This document shows, piece by piece, positions 20,481-29,444 of a DNA stretch of 64,000 bases. The DNA is taken from NCBI RefSeq assembly GCF_023169885.1, contig NZ_AP025516.1, positions 3,699,501 to 3,763,500 on the forward strand, in the 5' to 3' direction. The notes under the pieces are model-generated. The model ran no database searches, was not told the DNA's origin, and saw only the letters and a program-made list of their open reading frames with translations. The position numbers and the translations under genes are program-made. Origin of the DNA: Desulfofustis limnaeus (GTDB lineage Bacteria > Desulfobacterota > Desulfobulbia > Desulfobulbales > Desulfocapsaceae). Each line of letters opens with the position of its first letter. Positions within the stretch are counted from its first letter, which is position 1.

Positions 20481-21071
20481 CTATGCCCCCTTCTTCTGCA
20501 ATTCTTCGTCAATGATCTTCTTGAAATAATCAAACGGACGCTCACCAACCACTTGCCGGCCGTTGATGTAGAAGGTCGGGGTATTGTACAGGTCCATCTC
20601 TTCAGCCAACTGGATATCGCGATCTATCTCCTGGTCAAACTTTTTTTCGTCAAGGGCCTTGGTAAAGACGCCCACATCGAGCCCCAGCTCGGTGGCATAG
20701 GCGATCAGGCTGTTACGATCCAGATCCGGCGAACGGGTAATCAGGATGTCATGCATCTCCCAATACTTTCCCTGTTCCCGGGCAGCCAGCGACGCCGCTG
20801 CCGAGATTCTGGCAAAATCACGGTATTTGTACGGATAGTTTTTAATCACCAGACGGATCTTGTCGGGATAGGCGGCGAGAATCTGCTTCACGGTCGGACC
20901 GACCGCAACACAGTGGGGTCACTGAAAGTCGAGAAATTCGATGATGGTTACCGGCGCATCGGCCGGTCCAAGCGACGGGGAATCTCCGATCGGCACGTCG
21001 AATCGCTTCTCCTGGGCGCCAGCCAGGCAGGCCCAGAAAAGAACAGCAAGCAACAGCACAATTTTTTTCAT
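20481..21071 (-). CDS. Selenocysteine DsbA-like thioredoxin-fold protein (UPHC active site)
   Basis: Reading through an in-frame UGA at 20919-20921 gives a 196-residue protein with signal peptide (MKKIVLLLAVLFW...AGA), VTIIEFLDFQ, then U51-P-H-C54, followed by a DsbA-like helical domain and the cis-Pro region YNTPTFYING. In thioredoxin folds this position is normally CPHC, so Sec replaces the first, reactive Cys. A hairpin 13 bases after the UGA, with a GGTC-containing loop, fits a bacterial SECIS. Without recoding, the C-terminal 136 residues would lack both signal peptide and active site. It lies between fdnI and the diheme peroxidase. It probably acts as a periplasmic thiol/selenol oxidoreductase or isomerase; the partner is unknown. 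Confidence 0.9.
20891..20905 (-). promoter_or_regulatory. Putative SECIS hairpin of DsbA-like gene
   Basis: A perfect stem-loop (CGGTC, loop GGTCC, GACCG) lies 13 bases after the UGA, inside the coding frame. Bacterial SECIS elements lie just downstream of the UGA and need G and U in the apical loop, which fits. A fold prediction and SelB-binding comparison would be decisive. Confidence 0.65.
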
Positions 21072-21082
21072 AGCGCCACGTC

Positions 21083-21155
21083 AAAGGGGGATACCGCAGT
21101 ATCCCCCTTTCCTCACAAGAGTTAGAGCCTGGCCGGCATTACCCGCATGCCGGCC
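21083..21155 (-). promoter_or_regulatory. Two strong intercistronic hairpins between fdnI and the DsbA-like gene
   Basis: Positions 21083-21110 form a perfect 12-bp inverted repeat (AAAGGGGGATAC with a four-base loop). Positions 21131-21155 form a 9-bp inverted repeat (GGCCGGCAT arms). Neither is followed on the minus strand by a convincing T-run, so they could be partial terminators or processing signals that set the ratio of formate dehydrogenase to the downstream redox genes. Confidence 0.7.
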
Positions 21156-21167
21156 CCAACCTCACGA

Positions 21168-21755
21168 TCAGCTGATCCATTTGGGATGCCTCTTTTTCGC
21201 CGTCTCCAGCGGCATCGTCCCGGTCACCATGATTCGGAAAGTTCCCGGGTTGGCCAAGGTGCCCAGATAGATATGCACCGGCACGACGATGACAAAGATG
21301 ACAAAGGCCACGTTATGAACCAGATGGGACAGAAGCATGATATTCCCATCATCCTTCATAAACCAGATGGCAAACCCGGATGCGGCGATGGCGATACCGG
21401 CGAGCAGGATAACCAGATAGTAGAGCTTCTGGCCGGGATTGTATTTGCCCATGGGCGGCACTTTCACCTTGTGTGACAGATAGCCGCCGGCCACCTTGAA
21501 CCATTGCCGGTCATCGGCATCGTATTCGAGGGACTCCTTAAGGTAATGCCGCATCGAATAGAGCAGGGAGACACTGAACACCACGCCGGCCCAATTATGC
21601 ACCGATTTCATGACCCCAAAGCCGCCGAACACCGCGCCGACCCCCTGCAGGTGGAACAGGAAGGCAAAGCCGGTGATGATCAGCAGAATGCAGCTGCCCG
21701 CCAGAATCCAATGGTTCAGCACCTCGTCGACACTTGACTTTCGTACCATGTCCAT
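21168..21755 (-). CDS. fdnI: Formate dehydrogenase cytochrome b subunit
   Basis: This 195-residue membrane protein has four hydrophobic helices and conserved histidines (LNHWILAGS, VHNWAGVVF, LSHLVHNVAF, VHIYLGT) that would ligate two b hemes, as in FdnI. It passes electrons from FdnH to the quinone pool. The ATG at 21755 follows AGGAGG seven bases upstream; a longer frame reaching 21839 overlaps fdnH and is rejected. Confidence 0.92.
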   Translation of the reverse strand: MDMVRKSSVDEVLNHWILAGSCILLIITGFAFLFHLQGVGAVFGGFGVMKSVHNWAGVVFSVSLLYSMRHYLKESLEYDADDRQWFKVAGGYLSHKVKVPPMGKYNPGQKLYYLVILLAGIAIAASGFAIWFMKDDGNIMLLSHLVHNVAFVIFVIVVPVHIYLGTLANPGTFRIMVTGTMPLETAKKRHPKWIS

Positions 21756-21756
21756 A

Positions 21757-22530
21757 TCATACCTCCTCTTCCGCGTCTTTGTGCGGGCCGATTGCCAGAT
21801 AGTGGATAGCGGCAGCACCGACCACGCCGCCCAGACCAATTAACGAAAGCGGCTTCAGGTAGGTATGCCAGAAGACGACGCTGCCCGGAATGGCCGGATT
21901 CTCCTTCATGCCGTAGAGTTTCGGCTCGTCCTTGAAGGCATAGACCGAGCCCAGTCCGCCGAGGTCCTGCTCGCCGTAAAGCGTGGCAAAGCCTTCGGCC
22001 CGGGCGGTGGCCAGCAACTCGTCTCGATCGCCGAACCTGAGCGCTCCGGTTGGGCAGGTCTTGACGCAGGCCGGTTCCATACCGGCGGCAAGCCGGTCGA
22101 AACAGAAGTGGCATTTGGTGATTTTGCCTTCCTCGTCGTAGCGGGGCACATCAAACGGACAACCGTTAACACAGAGCTTGCAGCCGATGCACTTGTCCCG
22201 ATCGAAGGCCACAGCACCCTCCGCCGTCCGATACAGGGCACCGGGGGACGGGCAGATGGTCATGCAACCGGCATCCTCGCAGTGCATGCAGCGCCGACTG
22301 ACAAAGAGCCAGCGCACCGGGTTGTCCTGCGACGGTACCTCGCTGTACTGAATGATGTTATAAGCGGCACTGGCGAGATCCGGCGGGTTCTGGTAGGTGC
22401 CGTTGTTCTTGGTTTTGATGGCCGACAACTGGTTCCAGGACTTGCAGGCAACCTGGCAAGCCCGGCAGCCGATGCAGAGTTCCGGCGTGACCAGGATCGC
22501 TTTGCGGTTTTTTGACGTATCGTTTGCCAT
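21757..22530 (-). CDS. fdnH: Formate dehydrogenase iron-sulfur subunit
   Basis: This 257-residue protein has four [4Fe-4S] ferredoxin-like motifs (CIGCRACQVAC, CMHCEDAGC, CIGCKLCVNGC, CHFCFDR with CVKTC). It ends with one transmembrane helix (YLKPLSLIGLGGVVGAAAI) that anchors it to the membrane, as in FdnH. It carries electrons from the catalytic subunit to FdnI. It begins 10 bases after the fdnG stop. Confidence 0.94.
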   Translation of the reverse strand: MANDTSKNRKAILVTPELCIGCRACQVACKSWNQLSAIKTKNNGTYQNPPDLASAAYNIIQYSEVPSQDNPVRWLFVSRRCMHCEDAGCMTICPSPGALYRTAEGAVAFDRDKCIGCKLCVNGCPFDVPRYDEEGKITKCHFCFDRLAAGMEPACVKTCPTGALRFGDRDELLATARAEGFATLYGEQDLGGLGSVYAFKDEPKLYGMKENPAIPGSVVFWHTYLKPLSLIGLGGVVGAAAIHYLAIGPHKDAEEEV

Positions 22531-22540
22531 GACTCACCCC

Positions 22541-25500
22541 CTATGCCTTCCGAACGTTGACCATGAAGGCCTTTGACTCGGGTATCATTGTATTCGCGTC
22601 ACCCACGTTCGGTGTCAGGAGGTTGGCGCTGTCATAGCCGCTGCCGTCCTCGGGAAACTGCCAGCCGAAGTGCCAGGGTAGACCAACCTGATGCACGGTG
22701 GTGTTCATCACCTTGAACGGCTTAAACCGCTCGGACACCAGGGCCACCGCCTTCACCTCGCCGCGGCCGGAGGAGACAACCACCGTTTCGCCGTTGCTAA
22801 TGCCCAGTTCTTTCGCCAACTCAAAGCTCATCTCGACGAAGTTCTGCGGTTGCATCTCCAACAGCCAGGAACAGTGCCGGGTCATACAGCCGGTCTGCCA
22901 ATGTTCCGTCACCCGGTAGGTGGTGCCGACAAAGGGATAGCGCAGGTCACAGGAGAAGAAGGCATCCATCTGATCGCCGAAGATCTTGATGGTCGGGTTG
23001 ATCCGCTGCTTCGACATGGCATTTTCTTCCAGCGGGCACTCCAACGCCTCGTAATGCTCCGGGAACGGTCCTTCAGCGAGGCCCGGGCCGAAGACTGAGG
23101 CGACACCGTCCGATTTCATGATGAATGGCAGGCCGCCGGAAACACCCATCGGCGGGGCTCCGCCGTCGGGTACATCACCGACCCAGCCGGGTTTGGCAGC
23201 ATCCCAGGTAAGTAGCGGCCGTTCCGGATCCCACGGCTGGCCCTGCAGATCCACCGAGGCCCGATTGTAAATGATCCGCCGATTGACCGGCCAAGACCAG
23301 GACCAATTGGAATAGAGGCCGAGACCGGTGGGGTCCTCCTTGCCGCGCCGGGCCATCATGTTGACCTCCTTGCCGTCCTTGAGCACGTACGAGTTGCAAT
23401 ACAGCCAGTTGCCGCTCGAGGTGGAACCGTCGGCCTGCAGAAAGGCGAAACTGGGTACCAGATCTCCCTTTTTGCCCACCAACTTGGGCGGCTCAACCTT
23501 GGTGTCGTAAACGTCCTGCAGGTAATAGCCGTTGATTTCCTTAGCAATGGCGTGGGTGTCGAGATGTTTGACTTTGCCCTGTCCATCCTTCTCGCCGTAG
23601 TCCCAACTGAGTTTGACGATGGGGTCGGGGTAGGCGCCACCTTCCTTCAGGTAGAGATCCCGCACTTTATAATAGAGCTCGTTGATGATTTCCCCATCCG
23701 GCCATGACTCACCGATCGGGTCGATGGCCTTGTACCGCCACTGCGCCCAGCGACCGGAGTTGGAGATGCTCCCTTCCTTTTCCACCGAGGAGGCGCAGGG
23801 AAGCATGAATACCTCGGTCTGGATATCCGCCGGATTCATACCCGGCCCACGCCAGAACGAAGCCGTCTCGTTGTCGAAGAGGTTGACGTTGACCAGCCAT
23901 TTGAGTTTGGTCATGGCGACCCGCGTCTTGTTGGAGTTGGCCCCCGAACAGGCCGGGTTCTGCCCCCAGGCGAAGAATCCCTCGAACTCGCCCTGCAGCA
24001 TTTTTTCAAAGAGATTGAGCCAGGAAGCGTTCTGGCCCACATCGAGTTTCGGCAACCAGGCGTAGCCGAAATCGTTTTCCGGAACCGCCGCATCACCATA
24101 GAGCGCCTTGAGGTAACTCACGATGTACTTGTTGCGGTTGCTCCACCAGTTGAGACTACCCGGCTCGTTGGTCTTCGGAGTATTTTTTTCAATATAAGTG
24201 GCCAGATCGACATGTGAAGCATTGGGTGTCGGGTTGTACCCCGGCAGGATATGGAAGAGGATGCCGTAGTCGGTGGATCCCTGGACGTTGGACTCGCCGC
24301 GCAGGGCGTTGACGCCGCCGCCGGCCATGCCCATGTTGCCGAGCAGCATCTGGATGATGGCCATCGTCCTGATGTTCTGGGTGCCGACGGTATGCTGGGT
24401 CCAGCCCATGGCGTAACATTCGGTGCCGACCCGGTTCGGCTTGCCGGTCGATCCATACAACTCATAGACGGCCAGCAGCTTATCCTGCGGGGTACCGGTG
24501 ATACCCACCACTTTGTCGATGGTGTAACGAGCGTAATGCTTCTTCAAGAGTTGGAAGACGCAATTCGGATCCTCCAGGCTCGGATCTTTCAGGACCACCC
24601 CGTTTTCATCCTTCTGGTAAGTCCAGGTGGCTTTGTCGTAATTGCGCTTGTCTTCATTATACCCGGAGAACAACCCATCCAGATCGGCCGGTCCTTTGAA
24701 CTCGGGATTGACCAGAAAAGAAGCATTGGTGTAACTGACCACGTACTCCTTGAAGTAAAGATTGTTTTCCAGGATGTAGTTGATCATGCCGCCGAGGAAA
24801 GCGATATCCGTCCCCGAACGAAGCGGCGCATAGAGGTCGGCCTTGGCCGCCGTCTGCGAGAAACGGGGATCGACGCAGATCAACTTGGCCCCTTTCTGGC
24901 GGGCCCGCATGATCCATTTCATCGAGATGGGGTGGTTCGATGCCGGATTACCGCCCATGGCCAGAATGACATCGGCGTTTTTCAGATCGATCCAGTGGTT
25001 GGTCATTGCACCGCGTCCGAACGACTCTGCCAGAGCCGCAACCGTTGCGGAGTGTCAGATACGCGCCTGGTGTTCCACATACACCAGGCCCCAGGACCGA
25101 ACCAGTTTTTGAAGAATGTAGCACTCTTCATTGTCCAGCGCGGCACTACCCACGTGGGCGATGGCATCCGTGCGGTTGACCACAAAGCCTTTCTCAACCG
25201 TCTTGAAGCTCTTGTCCCGGGCATCTTTGACCAACCGGGCAATCCGGTCCAAGGCCCAGTCCCACTCCACCTCCTTCCAGGCAGTCCCGCCCGGTTCGCG
25301 ATACATGGGTTTGCGCACGCGGTACTCGTTGTTCGGGAGCTGCATGATCGAGGCCCCCTTGGAACACAAAGCGCCTTCATTGATCGGATGATCGGGGTCG
25401 CCTTCGGTATTGATGACCTTCCCGTTCTCGGCGTAGACGATGATGCTGCATCCCACCGAGCAATACGGGCAGATCGTTGTCGTCTGCTTGGCGTTCTTGA

Positions 25501-25609
25501 TCCGCAACTCCTGGGCATAGGCCCGGGCCGGGTCAAGATTGACGCCGAGCGCGCCGACCAGAGCGGTGGAACCCGACAGTTTGAGGAAATCCCGTCTTGA
25601 TACTCCCAT
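22541..25609 (-). CDS. fdnG: Formate dehydrogenase-N catalytic subunit, selenocysteine protein
   Basis: This is one 1022-residue gene interrupted by an in-frame UGA at 25055-25057, read as Sec185. The N-terminus has a twin-arginine signal (SRRDFLKLSG), then the Fe-S motif C47-x2-C50-x3-C54 with C82. The UGA lies in the RIU-HSATVAALAESFG context that is the active-site signature of FdnG/FdhF. The rest is a molybdopterin oxidoreductase (bis-MGD, Mo or W). It oxidises formate at the periplasmic side and feeds FdnH and FdnI. Downstream hairpins (25023-25037, GGCTC/GAGTC; and 25036-25050) are candidate SECIS parts. Splitting at the UGA would give a 184- and an 821-residue fragment, which is an annotation artefact. 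Confidence 0.95.
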
Positions 25610-26070
25610 TGAAGCCTCCTTATCGATTTCAGGACCTGTTTTCCGGCTTAACCACCCCGGAGATTATGGTTCGTGCTGAACGCTTTCTTGTCTGAATTAA
25701 TAGAGAAACACACCCGCCGCCGAGCATGCTCGAAACCCCTTCCCAGGCCACCCGCGCCGTACGTCGGGGCTACGCTGCATTTTTTCCTGACTGCAATTCC
25801 TGCACGGTTCGCCGGATTTCAGACGAAAACAACCCGGTAATAAACCAAGTCCAACTATAAATGACAGAGATGCTTGATTATAGAGATGTCAAGAGAAGAA
25901 GAGAATCGGGCAGCGGCCTATTTTATCGCAGGAAAAAACCTTGCGTCCAGGTAGGCAGTCTGCTCTCGTGGGCGTAAGCAAATCGCTTACATTTGACGGA
26001 GACTTTGTCAGTTTTGGTCTTTCGTTTCCCCAGACGTTCCCAAGCCTGGGAAAAACTATCGATTATCTGC
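25610..26070. other. Non-coding region upstream of fdnG and downstream of pncA
   Basis: No convincing reading frame is seen in these 461 bases. The part next to fdnG should hold its promoter and operators; a TATAAT-like hexamer reads on the minus strand at 25877-25882, without a good -35. A short inverted repeat (TTCCCA / TGGGAA, near 26038-26053) lies downstream of pncA but lacks a T-run. Confidence 0.6.
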
Positions 26071-26703
26071 TCATTCCTCTAGACAGATGACCCCAGCCGC
26101 CGTTAGCTCAGCGATCACCGCCTGCAGCACAGACGTATCTATGGACCGGGTGCCGTTGAGCAAAACTCTCGTCCGATAGCCAAGAGAGGCCGCGTCAAGA
26201 GCCGTAGCGCGCACGCAATAATCGAAGGCCAGACCGACGATGTCCACCGCTTCGATAGCGTATTCCTCCAGCGCCCGATCGAGTCCGGTATCGTGGCGTC
26301 GGGCGTTGTCGAAGAAGGCGGAATAGGAATCGACCTGAGAATCCTGGCCCTTCTGGATAATAATCGCCGCCGCACCGCCTTTGACCATCTCAGCCAGGCA
26401 GTCGCTTATCTGCGGGTGTAGATGCGCCCCTTTGGTTCCCTGAACACAATGGTCGGGCCAGAACACCTGGGGCAAACCGGCCAGCTCACCGAGCGCAAAG
26501 GGTTCCGCACCGGGGTGATTGGAGGCGAAGGAGCCATGATTTCGCGGATGCCAATCCTGAATAACCACCAGGAGGTCGTAGCGCGACCGATCCCGCATCA
26601 GCTTCAGCACGTACGGGATGATCGCGTCGCCGTCCGGCACGGCCAGCGCGCCGCCAGGCAGAAAGTCGTTCTGTATGTCCGTCACCAACAGTGCCCGTTT
26701 CAT
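26071..26703 (-). CDS. pncA: Nicotinamidase
   Basis: This 210-residue isochorismatase-fold enzyme has LLVTDIQNDFLPGG (catalytic Asp), metal-binding DWHPRNHGSF, a central Lys (QKGQDSQVDSYSAF) and the nucleophile Cys in LAFDYCVRATALDA. It hydrolyses nicotinamide to nicotinate, the substrate of the neighbouring pncB. The ATG at 26703 has an AAGGTG ribosome site; a GTG three codons earlier would overlap the pncB stop and is also possible. Confidence 0.93.
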   Translation of the reverse strand: MKRALLVTDIQNDFLPGGALAVPDGDAIIPYVLKLMRDRSRYDLLVVIQDWHPRNHGSFASNHPGAEPFALGELAGLPQVFWPDHCVQGTKGAHLHPQISDCLAEMVKGGAAAIIIQKGQDSQVDSYSAFFDNARRHDTGLDRALEEYAIEAVDIVGLAFDYCVRATALDAASLGYRTRVLLNGTRSIDTSVLQAVIAELTAAGVICLEE

Positions 26704-26708
26704 CTTGC

Positions 26709-28238
26709 TCACCTTGCTGTCCGATCGTTTGGCAAACCATGACGATTGGCGGCCAGCCCTGCGGCCCGCAGGGTCTCCCGTCTCTGATAGAGTTTTTCCG
26801 ATAATCCGGCAGGATAACTGTGGGGGTTCAGCAAGCGAAGAATGGTCCGATCGAAACCTGCCAGGCCGTCCAGCGTCCGCTGCCGCATGGCAGCCACGGA
26901 CTCGTTACCACCAACCCTTTGTCCGTCGACAAAGAGTGGCTCGAGCAGCAGGCTGCCGCTGATGCCAGCCAGGGTGACGCGCTTGTTCTGCCACGGGTGC
27001 GTCACCGATATGATGTTCACCGCTCCTCCATCTCGATCCGGGCGCGACTCGGAGAGGGTGTCGAAAATACAGTCGCCGACACAAAAGCCATCCCGTTTTA
27101 GCCGAACGGTGTCAAGGCAGCCGGGGATCGAGGTCTTCTCCGGCTGGTCGCAGATTTTCATGCGTTCCATCAACCGGCCCTGTTCATCGTCCACCGCCGC
27201 AAGCTTATAGACACCACCCAAGGCCGGCTCGTCGAAAGCCGTCACCAGTTTGGTGCCCACCCCCCAGACATCGATGGGCGCCCCCTGACTTTTCAAACTA
27301 CACAGGAGATGCTCGTCCAGATCTCCCGAAGCGACAATCTTGGTAGCGGTAAAGCCCGCCTCATCCAGCAGCTTCCGCGCCTCGCCGGCCAGGTAGGCGA
27401 GATCGCCGGAATCGAGCCGGATGCCGAGCAGTTCGGCCCCTTGTTGACGCAGCCTGCGACCGACGGCGATGGCATTTCGCACCCCCCTCACGGTCTCATA
27501 GGTGTCGACGAGTAGTACCGAGTTGTGAGGAAAGAGCTCGGCATAGGCCAAAAACGCTTCCTGCTCATCGGCAAAGGCCAGGACCCAACTATGCGCGTGT
27601 GTCCCTCGAGCCGGAATCGAGAAGCGTTGTGCCGCCAGGACATTGGAGGTGGCATCCACGCCGCCGATGTATGCCGCCCGGCTGGCCGCCAGACCACCCT
27701 CAAGCCCGGGTGCCCGTCGCAAGCCGAACTCCAAGACCTCGTCGTCACCGGCAGCAAGACGAACCCGTGAGGCCTTGGTGGCTATCAGGCTCTGGTGATT
27801 GACAATGGCCAGCAGCGGCGTCTCGATGAGCTGCGCGTCGAGCAGGGGCGCCCGCACCCGAACCATGGGTTGGTGAGGAAAGACGATGGTCCCTTCCGGG
27901 ATCGCATCGATTGAACCACGAAATCGCCAGCGCGCCAGATAGTCAAGAAATGACCGAGAAAACAGCGGTCGTCCGCCCGCACCGGACAAGGTGGCGAGAA
28001 AGGCCAAGTCATCCTTGCTGAAGCAAAAGGTTTCCAACCATTCAGAGAACGACCCGATGCCGGCAGCCACCACATACCGACCACCGAAGGGCGGGGACCG
28101 ATAGAACATATGGAAGATGCTGGCTCGATCGGCCATCCCGGTGGCAAAATATCCCTGCGCCATGGTCAGCTGGTAGAGATCCGTCGCCAGCGCCCGGGAA
28201 ACGTTTTCTCCATCCTGCGTCTGTGCTCTTCTCTCCAT
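26709..28238 (-). CDS. pncB: Nicotinate phosphoribosyltransferase
   Basis: This 509-residue enzyme of the longer NAPRTase family starts its core with LATDLYQLTMAQGYF. It contains GTHAHSWV, GIRLDSGDLAYL and a C-terminal VDGQRVG region. It converts nicotinate and PRPP to nicotinate mononucleotide for NAD salvage. The ATG at 28238 sits behind AGAGG; a GTG eight codons earlier is less likely. It is upstream of pncA in a two-gene salvage operon. Confidence 0.93.
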   Translation of the reverse strand: MERRAQTQDGENVSRALATDLYQLTMAQGYFATGMADRASIFHMFYRSPPFGGRYVVAAGIGSFSEWLETFCFSKDDLAFLATLSGAGGRPLFSRSFLDYLARWRFRGSIDAIPEGTIVFPHQPMVRVRAPLLDAQLIETPLLAIVNHQSLIATKASRVRLAAGDDEVLEFGLRRAPGLEGGLAASRAAYIGGVDATSNVLAAQRFSIPARGTHAHSWVLAFADEQEAFLAYAELFPHNSVLLVDTYETVRGVRNAIAVGRRLRQQGAELLGIRLDSGDLAYLAGEARKLLDEAGFTATKIVASGDLDEHLLCSLKSQGAPIDVWGVGTKLVTAFDEPALGGVYKLAAVDDEQGRLMERMKICDQPEKTSIPGCLDTVRLKRDGFCVGDCIFDTLSESRPDRDGGAVNIISVTHPWQNKRVTLAGISGSLLLEPLFVDGQRVGGNESVAAMRQRTLDGLAGFDRTILRLLNPHSYPAGLSEKLYQRRETLRAAGLAANRHGLPNDRTAR

Positions 28239-28767
28239 GGCTGCGCCTCTTTTGCTGTACACCTCGTATTTCCGTCCCCTTCACCTGCCGGTCTTGTCCT
28301 GCGTATTCGTTTCGCCCAGCGTTACCCGCGCATCATACCAGGAACACGCCCCGGCTTCCAGGAGCATTGCGCCGGCCCGGCACTGCCATCCACCGATCCC
28401 TGAAGGTTCGGGCTCGCTAACCACTACCTTTAGCACCCTTGTCCATCAGGGCAAGGGGCCATCGCAGCTTCTGGGTCAGGGCCACAGTAATCGCCAAACC
28501 TGATTTTGCCTCCTTTGTCATCGTCCGGTTATACTCAAGGTTCCCTCAAGATGGTTTTCCTCTTTTGACAACCCCCTATCGCTCGGGTATGGTTGCCATT
28601 TCGATGGCGCATGGTAAGCAGCATTACGGTTGGCCACGGGGTGGTGCAAACGGCCACTGGCTCGAACAACGACTCGGCGGCATCCACAATCCATCACCCG
28701 GCACGACCGATGGCTCGCACGTTCCGGAAATGCGGGAGAAAAAGAATAGCCATAAGGAGTAACGCAC
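28239..28767. other. Long non-coding leader region between pncB and the PAS gene
   Basis: These 529 bases hold no supported gene. On the plus strand there is a good sigma-70-like promoter at 28565-28593. The roughly 170 bases between it and the PAS start would be an unusually long 5' leader with several GC-rich inverted segments (for example two GGCCAC boxes near 28633 and 28659). I could not match it to a known riboswitch class. Confidence 0.5.
28565..28593 (+). promoter_or_regulatory. Sigma-70-like promoter upstream of PAS gene
   Basis: TTGACA at 28565-28570 and TATGGT at 28588-28593 are separated by exactly 17 bases. This is the best-scoring promoter by eye in the intergenic region and points at the PAS gene and possibly the selenopeptide locus. 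Confidence 0.55.
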
Positions 28768-29211
28768 ATGTCGGATTCGAACAACTCTGATTACCTCACC
28801 TTGGCCGAGATCTTCAGTTATGATCCGAATTTTCAAGAACTCATGCTGAACATGCTGCAATCGGCATTTGAATCGTCATTCCAGGGAGTTATGATTACCG
28901 AGGCAGAACCCGGTTATCCCATTATCTATGTTAATCCGGCCATCTGCGAAATGACCGGATACACGCGCAAGGAGTTCATTGGCCAGTCACCGGCCATGCT
29001 CCAGGGCGAAAAGACCGACCCGGCGGTACTTGTGGAATTACGTGAAAAACTCGACCAGGGAGAAATCTTCCAGGGGAGGACCTACAATTATCGAAAAGAC
29101 GGATCTGAGTTCCTCATGGAATGGCGGATTGTCCCCATCCGTGGAGCGGAAGGCGAGATAGCAAACTACCTGGCCTTCCAGCGTGAAGTTCCGCTAACCG
29201 ATGCTCGTTGA
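28768..29211 (+). CDS. Stand-alone LOV-like PAS domain protein without the photoactive Cys
   Basis: This 147-residue protein is essentially one PAS domain: FQGVMITEAEPGYPIIYVNPAI, then GYTRKEFIGQSPAMLQGEKTD (residues 64-84), and a C-terminal RTYNYRKDGSEFLMEW strand pair. The middle segment aligns with the LOV signature GxNCRFLQG, but the flavin-adduct Cys is replaced (GQSPAMLQG). A flavin or other ligand might still bind, but no photoadduct can form. There is no output domain. It directly precedes the selenopeptide gene, with a separate promoter between them, so a regulatory link is only a guess. Confidence 0.8.
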   Translation: MSDSNNSDYLTLAEIFSYDPNFQELMLNMLQSAFESSFQGVMITEAEPGYPIIYVNPAICEMTGYTRKEFIGQSPAMLQGEKTDPAVLVELREKLDQGEIFQGRTYNYRKDGSEFLMEWRIVPIRGAEGEIANYLAFQREVPLTDAR

Positions 29212-29352
29212 TCCCTCGCGCTGATTGATCCGCCGGCACTGACAAGGAATTGATCGGGACTGGAGGCAACCACCAGAGACCGCGGCAACCTCCGGTGAGC
29301 GAACCCCCATCGCCCGAGCCTATCGATTCATTGGCATTGATTCATATTTCCT

Positions 29353-29381
29353 TTGAGTCCGCCCCGAGAAACAGGTATGAT
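29353..29381 (+). promoter_or_regulatory. Promoter of the selenopeptide gene
   Basis: TTGAGT at 29353-29358 and TATGAT at 29376-29381 are spaced by 17 bases. Transcription would start near 29388 and give a leader of about 57 bases that begins with a 7-bp hairpin (GGTAGGC 29392-29398 with GCCTACC 29409-29415) and ends in GAGGAG at 29432-29437, seven bases before the ATG. Confidence 0.65.
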
Positions 29382-29444
29382 CATAGTGTGTGGTAGGCTA
29401 TGCTGGTGGCCTACCGATCGCCCATCTTATCGAGGAGCGGATGT

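Noticed and set aside
24251..25600. Long plus-strand open frame antisense to fdnG
   Set aside because: It is a shadow frame in GC-rich coding DNA; the minus strand has a clear FdnG, and the antisense product resembles no family.
25780..25830. Sigma-54 promoter for fdnG on the minus strand
   Set aside because: A TTGCA with a GTGC upstream is present, but the -24 GG is missing.
28600..28767. Cyclic di-GMP riboswitch in the PAS leader
   Set aside because: A few GEMM-like words can be seen, but the required helix and loop order could not be matched.
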